This document shows positions 7,409-10,425 of a DNA stretch of 10,425 nucleotides, piece by piece. The stretch spans positions 1-10,425 of the forward strand of contig CABUSE010000040.1 in NCBI GenBank assembly GCA_902494135.1. The letters run 5' to 3'. This DNA is from an uncultured Collinsella sp. GTDB taxonomy: Bacteria > Actinomycetota > Coriobacteriia > Coriobacteriales > Coriobacteriaceae. The position numbers were made by a program, and so were the translations under genes. A model generated the notes under the pieces. The model saw only the letters and a list, made by a program, of their open reading frames with translations, was not told the origin of the DNA and searched no databases. Numbering within the stretch: the stretch's first letter is position 1; each line of letters opens with the position of its first letter.

Positions 7409-7433
7409 TAAAACCCCCGATATAGGGTACAGT
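7405..7433 (+). promoter_or_regulatory. Weak candidate promoter for the FmdB-type gene
   Basis: GTGATA (7405-7410) and TACAGT (7428-7433) each match four of six sigma-70 bases with a 17-base spacer, overlapping the stop of the preceding gene. If it is real, the hairpin at 7453-7474 lies in the leader of the small gene. The matches are weak and read-through from upstream is equally possible. Confidence 0.25.
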
Positions 7434-7452
7434 TACAGACGTTTGAATTTTT

Positions 7453-7474
7453 GCGGGCAGAGCGATCTGCCCGC
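7453..7474 (+). terminator. Hairpin between the GH13-GH77 gene and the zinc-ribbon gene
   Basis: GCGGGCAGA (7453-7461), loop GCGA, TCTGCCCGC (7466-7474), then TTTGTG. The perfect 9-bp GC-rich stem 45 bases after the preceding stop resembles an intrinsic terminator with a poor T-run. It ends 22 bases before the next start codon, so it could instead be a leader structure of that gene or a partial attenuator. Confidence 0.55.
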
Positions 7475-7496
7475 TTTGTGCTGAAAAGGAAGTATT

Positions 7497-7733
7497 ATGG
7501 CGCGCTACGATTACAAGTGCACGAGCTGCGGCAACGTGTTTGAGGTTGAGCACCCCATGTCCGAGACGCCCGAGGTCGTATGCCCCAACTGCGGCGCCCC
7601 GGCGGCCAAGACGTTCTCGGCCAGCGGCATTAAGTTCGACGGCAGCGGTTTCTACAACACCGACCAACGCACTGGCGGCTCCAGCACCAGCGCCACCAGC
7701 GGCTGCTGCGCCAACTGCCCGCATAGCCACTAG
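7497..7733 (+). CDS. FmdB-family zinc-ribbon protein
   Basis: A 78-residue protein starting at ATG 7497 behind a strong AAGGAAG Shine-Dalgarno (7486-7492). The N-terminus MARYDYKCTSCGNVFEV, Cys pairs C8-x2-C11 and C29-x2-C32, and the SGIKFDGSGFYNTD segment (43-56) match the FmdB/CxxC_CXXC_SSSS zinc-ribbon family. Members are small cytoplasmic proteins often called putative regulators; their molecular role is not established. After a Gly/Ser/Thr-rich spacer the protein ends in CCANCPHSH, so three more Cys and two His could bind metal; Ser-rich C-terminal ends are common in the family. It is the last plus-strand gene before a convergent pair, and a strong terminator follows within 10 bases. Nothing in the sequence ties it to glycogen metabolism, and it probably has its own transcript. 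Confidence 0.9.
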   Translation: MARYDYKCTSCGNVFEVEHPMSETPEVVCPNCGAPAAKTFSASGIKFDGSGFYNTDQRTGGSSTSATSGCCANCPHSH

Positions 7734-7741
7734 AAACCAAA

Positions 7742-7773
7742 CAGCCCCGCGATCGACACCGATCGCGGGGCTG
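7742..7773. terminator. Strong, probably bidirectional intrinsic terminator
   Basis: CAGCCCCGCGATCG (7742-7755) pairs perfectly over 14 bp with 7760-7773 around the loop ACAC. On the plus strand ATTCTTT follows; on the minus strand TTTGGTTT follows. It begins 8 bases after the zinc-ribbon gene stop. It can end that transcript and may also stop minus-strand transcripts from fmt-rsmB. Confidence 0.9.
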
Positions 7774-7799
7774 ATTCTTTAGCTACCCAGGCATCTTTA

Positions 7800-7870
7800 T
7801 GAGTTGCGGTGAAATAAGGACTATTTGGCGGGTAGATGCCGCTATTCAATCCCTATTTCACCGCAACTTA
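7800..7870. repeat. Long inverted repeat in the convergent gap (possible small dispersed repeat)
   Basis: AGTTGCGGTGAAATA (7802-7816) is perfectly complementary to TATTTCACCGCAACT (7854-7868); a G-T and a T-A pair extend the stem to 7800/7870. The 37-base centre allows extra partial pairing near the stem (AGGA against TCCC). The sequence also offers rival pairings: GGCATCT (7790-7796) with AGATGCC (7834-7840), and CTACCC (7783-7788) with GGGTAG (7830-7835). It lies between convergent genes just beyond the rsmB stop and lacks a T-run on either side. It could be a palindromic repeat or MITE-like unit, a small RNA, or a 3' stability element of fmt-rsmB mRNA. No coding frame is evident in 7774-7874. 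Confidence 0.6.
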
Positions 7871-7874
7871 GTAG

Positions 7875-9275
7875 TTACTTGTGGACCAGGCGGGCGCAGA
7901 AGTGACCGTCGTAGGAGTCGGCGTTTACGGGGACACTTTGGAAGAGGCCTCGAGGGTTTTGGCGGAGAGTGACGAGGCTCTTGGCGTGGTCGTACTCGGG
8001 GAGCTGCAGAATCTGGGCTTCGGAGAGCGGTGCCACGATAAAGCCGGCGCCCTCGGAAGAGGCCAGGAAGGCATCCACGACCTGCGTGTTCTCTTCATCA
8101 AAAACCGAGCAGGTGGCATAGATAAGCTCACCGCCGGCAGCAACGCGCGCGGCTGCTTCCTTGAGCATCGTCAGCTGTAGCTTGGGCAGCTCAGTCGTAA
8201 CGTCGTTCTCGGTCAGACGCCACGGTATCTCGGGATGACGGCGCATGGTGCCGGTGCCAGAGCACGGCGCATCGATAAACACCGTGTCGAACAGGGCGGG
8301 CTCGCCGAGCATCGCGTCAAAGGACGTGAGCACCTCATTGAGCTCGCAGGCATCGCCCGACACCGTACGAACACCCGTTATACCCGCCTTATGCAGGCGT
8401 GCGAGATTCTGATCGCACTTGCGATCGTGCAGATCGAGCGCGGTATGCTGACGCTCGTACCCGGCACGCTTGGCCTGGCACATCATCACATAGGTCTTGG
8501 TGCCGCGACCGGCTCCAATCTCCAGGCAACGACCGGGACGTGTAGCGGCAGTAGCGATAAGCTGAGCGTTGAGGTCCGAGGCAACCGCGGCAGCACGCTC
8601 AAACACGCCCGATGCAACCGTGACCTGCGCATCGACCGGAGCATGGCAGCCCGGGAAGACAGGCGCAACGAGCTGCGAGATATACGGGTCGGCCTTGGTC
8701 GCAAACGCATTCTCGTGCAGTGCAAGCGGCGCGGGGGCCAGATTACCGGCAAAGTTGAGCGCGCCCTCGGGCGTATCGAACGAGGCCATAATACGAGCGC
8801 ACAGCCAACGAGGAAGACCCATCAAACGCGAAAGGCGAACCAAACGGCGCACGGACTCATCCACGTCAGATGCCGTGGCAAAATCCTCCACGTTGTCCGC
8901 AACCTTGTGCAGCACCGCGTTAGCCAGGCCCGCGGCAGACTTAGCACCGCTGCGCACCAGCTCAACACCCTGGCTCACGGCAACGCGGCCCGGCGTATGC
9001 AGATAGAGCATCTCGAAGGCCGAGATGCGAAGCGCCATGCGAACGCGCGGCGCGACCTTTTTGGGCTTATCCAAAAACTGATCGAGCAACTCATCCAAAA
9101 TACCCTGCGTGGCGGCAACACCGAGCGCCAAACGAGCGGCAAAAGCGGAATCGCGCTGGTCAATGGCCTTGGCGGAAGCGCGGGACGAGAGCACGTCGCG
9201 CGCATACATACCGCGGCGATCGGCCTCCATCAACACATCGAGCGCAAGCTTGCGCGCGGGAGAAAGCTTGCTCAT
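7875..9275 (-). CDS. rsmB: 16S rRNA (cytosine-C5)-methyltransferase RsmB
   Basis: A 466-residue protein of the Fmu/Sun family, which methylates C967 (E. coli numbering) of 16S rRNA with S-adenosylmethionine. Residues 1 to about 135 form a NusB-like RNA-binding domain (PARKLALDVLMEAD, AFAARLALGV, LRISAFEMLYL). The C-terminal half is a Rossmann methyltransferase with the two family cysteines: C338 in DAPCSGTGTMRRHPEI and C389 in YATCSVFDEENTQ, spaced as in E. coli RsmB. The SAM-binding motif I reads LEIGAGRGTKT (251-261) instead of the common AAPGGKT form. I chose ATG 9275: it overlaps the fmt stop as ATGA, and GGGGTG lies about 7 bases upstream. The in-frame GTG at 9290 falls in that ribosome site, so it is unlikely. 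The overlap implies translational coupling to fmt. Length and order fit the usual fmt-rsmB pair. Confidence 0.94.
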   Translation of the reverse strand: MSKLSPARKLALDVLMEADRRGMYARDVLSSRASAKAIDQRDSAFAARLALGVAATQGILDELLDQFLDKPKKVAPRVRMALRISAFEMLYLHTPGRVAVSQGVELVRSGAKSAAGLANAVLHKVADNVEDFATASDVDESVRRLVRLSRLMGLPRWLCARIMASFDTPEGALNFAGNLAPAPLALHENAFATKADPYISQLVAPVFPGCHAPVDAQVTVASGVFERAAAVASDLNAQLIATAATRPGRCLEIGAGRGTKTYVMMCQAKRAGYERQHTALDLHDRKCDQNLARLHKAGITGVRTVSGDACELNEVLTSFDAMLGEPALFDTVFIDAPCSGTGTMRRHPEIPWRLTENDVTTELPKLQLTMLKEAAARVAAGGELIYATCSVFDEENTQVVDAFLASSEGAGFIVAPLSEAQILQLPEYDHAKSLVTLRQNPRGLFQSVPVNADSYDGHFCARLVHK

Positions 9276-10192
9276 GACAAAACACCCCACGTCAGATCGG
9301 CACCCTGCAGGCCGGCAGCCCAGGCAGAAGCAGTCATGGCACGCTTGCCATCGGGCTTAACCTCAAGCAGTTCAACCGCGCCATCGGAAAGGCCCAGGTA
9401 AACACGCTTGCTCTTGACGGCAACAGTACCCTCGCCAAGCGACACATCAGCCGGCGCGGCATCGAGCACGCGAACCGTCTTGTCAGCGATCACACAACGA
9501 GCGGGCGCGGTGTCGGACGAAGCGAGCACATGACGCACGCAATCGAGAGCCGCCATCTGCGGATCCAGACGCATCTCCTGCTTGGAAATCTTGGCAGCAT
9601 GAGTGACGAGCGACTCATCCTGCTCAGTCCAAACAGCCGAGCCATCGGCAAGCGAGGGAAGCGTATCGGCAAGCAACTTACCGCCAAGCTCACCAAGCTC
9701 CATCGTGAGCGCATCGGCATGCTTACCGGCAACCGACGTAGAGGCCTGGGCACAATAAGCGCCCGTATCCACGCCATGTCCAATGCGCATAATGGAAACG
9801 CCAGCAACCTCATCACCAGCAAGAATGGCACACTGAATGGGAGCAGCGCCACGCCAACGAGGCAGCAAGGACGCATGAACGTTCACGATACCGAGCGGCG
9901 CCATATGCAGCACCTCATCAGGCAAAATGCAGCCATAAGCAGCCACACAGAAAATATCAGCCTGCACAGCCTGGAGCGCCTCAACAACCTCAGGCGTCAT
10001 ACGATTAGCCTCAACAACCGGCAGGCCAAGCTCAAGCGCCTTGGCCTTAACAGGAGACGGCTCCAGCTTCTTACCACGCCCACGAACAGCATCGGGACGC
10101 GTAATAACAAGCGCAATCTCGTTCCCAGCCTCAACAAGCGAAGTCAGCGAAGGCACAGCAAAATCAGGCGTACCCATAAACACAATACGCAT
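9272..10192 (-). CDS. fmt: Methionyl-tRNA formyltransferase
   Basis: A 306-residue protein that formylates initiator Met-tRNA from 10-formyltetrahydrofolate, needed for normal bacterial translation initiation. The N-terminus MRIVFMGTPDFAVPSL is diagnostic. The formyltransferase core follows with the TRPDAVRGRGKKL loop (31-43), VNVHASLLPRWRGAAPIQ (103-120) containing catalytic N104 and H106, and GVDTGA with D142; these correspond to N106, H108 and D144 of the E. coli enzyme. The C-terminal OB-like domain runs from about 205, with the VKPDGKRAMTASAWAAG segment near the end. Start ATG 10192-10190 has a good AGGGGAG Shine-Dalgarno 9 bases upstream. Length is usual for the family. Its stop overlaps the rsmB start by ATGA. 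In many bacteria def (peptide deformylase) precedes fmt, but no def reading frame is recognisable in the remaining window. Confidence 0.97.
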   Translation of the reverse strand: MRIVFMGTPDFAVPSLTSLVEAGNEIALVITRPDAVRGRGKKLEPSPVKAKALELGLPVVEANRMTPEVVEALQAVQADIFCVAAYGCILPDEVLHMAPLGIVNVHASLLPRWRGAAPIQCAILAGDEVAGVSIMRIGHGVDTGAYCAQASTSVAGKHADALTMELGELGGKLLADTLPSLADGSAVWTEQDESLVTHAAKISKQEMRLDPQMAALDCVRHVLASSDTAPARCVIADKTVRVLDAAPADVSLGEGTVAVKSKRVYLGLSDGAVELLEVKPDGKRAMTASAWAAGLQGADLTWGVLS

Positions 10193-10425
10193 AAAGAACG
10201 TCTCCCCTCAACCAAAGCCGAGACGGCTACAAACAACAGCGGAAAGCCAAGTACCCAGCCCATCCGCAATAACAATTCAACAAGAACAAATATACCCAAA
10301 ACCAAAGAAAGAGCCGCAATAAAAGCAGCTCTTCCAACAAAGCAATTATCAGTGAAGACGCCCATCCCTGGCCCGACGGCACCCGGGCGAGACAAGCAGC
10401 GTCAACGTAGTCCCCGGGGCGCCCG
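10193..10425 (-). other. Upstream region of fmt, no firmly supported gene
   Basis: These 233 bases lie upstream of fmt on the minus strand. The part next to fmt (about 10200-10345) is AT-richer than the rest, as expected for a promoter region, and contains TATATT-like sequence near 10290, but no convincing -35/-10 pair. An open minus-strand frame runs from ATG 10365 to 10144 (73 codons) and encodes a hydrophobic peptide (FIAALSLVLGIFVLVELLL, then FPLLFVAVSALVEG), which could form one or two membrane segments. It overlaps the fmt start by 49 bases, and its start has only a GGG just upstream. Its hydrophobicity may simply reflect T-rich DNA. I do not recognise the outermost 80 bases in any frame; another minus-strand gene may end there. 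Confidence 0.3.

Noticed and set aside
7774..7874. CRISPR-like repeat
   Set aside because: There is only one inverted pair and no repeated unit with regular spacers.
9276..9290. GTG at 9290 as the rsmB start
   Set aside because: It lies in the Shine-Dalgarno region of the ATG at 9275, which overlaps the fmt stop in a typical ATGA arrangement.
8235..9401. Long plus-strand open frame of 388 codons opposite rsmB and the end of fmt
   Set aside because: It is antisense to a well-supported gene, is rich in Arg/His/Gln/Ala with no recognisable domain, and its length follows from GC-rich codon structure.

Overview
The window is high-GC chromosomal DNA, probably from a gut actinobacterium of the Coriobacteriia (Collinsella-like). 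This placement is inferred from the base composition, the protein flavour and the pairing of glgC with glgD; no rRNA or other marker is present to confirm it. The gene content is glycogen metabolism followed by conserved housekeeping genes. I see no phage, insertion sequence, CRISPR array, tRNA or toxin system.

Left part (1-3960, plus strand): a glycogen-synthesis cluster. It starts with the 3' end of glgC (ADP-glucose pyrophosphorylase). glgD follows 4 bases later; it encodes a GlgC paralogue that lacks the usual catalytic signatures and probably acts as a regulatory subunit. After a 90-base gap holding a perfect 12-bp hairpin comes glgA (glycogen synthase). GlgA has a complete GT5 enzyme (about 487 residues) plus an unusual tail of about 267 residues: an acidic Pro/Glu linker, then a Lys/Ala/Thr-rich histone-H1-like region. 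A terminator hairpin follows at 3930-3956.

Middle (3961-7410, plus strand): a regulatory-looking intergenic region with dyads and a possible promoter, then one 1098-residue protein joining a GH13 alpha-glucan hydrolase/debranching module to a GH77 4-alpha-glucanotransferase (MalQ-like) module. Both active sites look intact. The cluster can therefore supply ADP-glucose (GlgC/GlgD), polymerise it (GlgA), and trim and rearrange the glucan (fusion protein). Branching enzyme and phosphorylase are not in the window.

Right part (7411-10425): a small FmdB-type zinc-ribbon gene on the plus strand ends at a strong hairpin terminator that looks usable from both strands. It converges with fmt-rsmB on the minus strand: methionyl-tRNA formyltransferase followed by 16S rRNA m5C methyltransferase, overlapping by ATGA and probably translationally coupled. 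Between the convergent genes lies a separate 15-bp perfect inverted repeat around a 37-base centre, possibly a small dispersed repeat. The last 233 bases upstream of fmt are locally AT-richer and hold no gene I can support firmly.

The items most worth a second look are the H1-like tail of GlgA, the GH13-GH77 fusion with its dyad-rich upstream region, and the inverted repeats at 1564-1599 and 7800-7870. I do not see a convincing wholly new multi-gene system.
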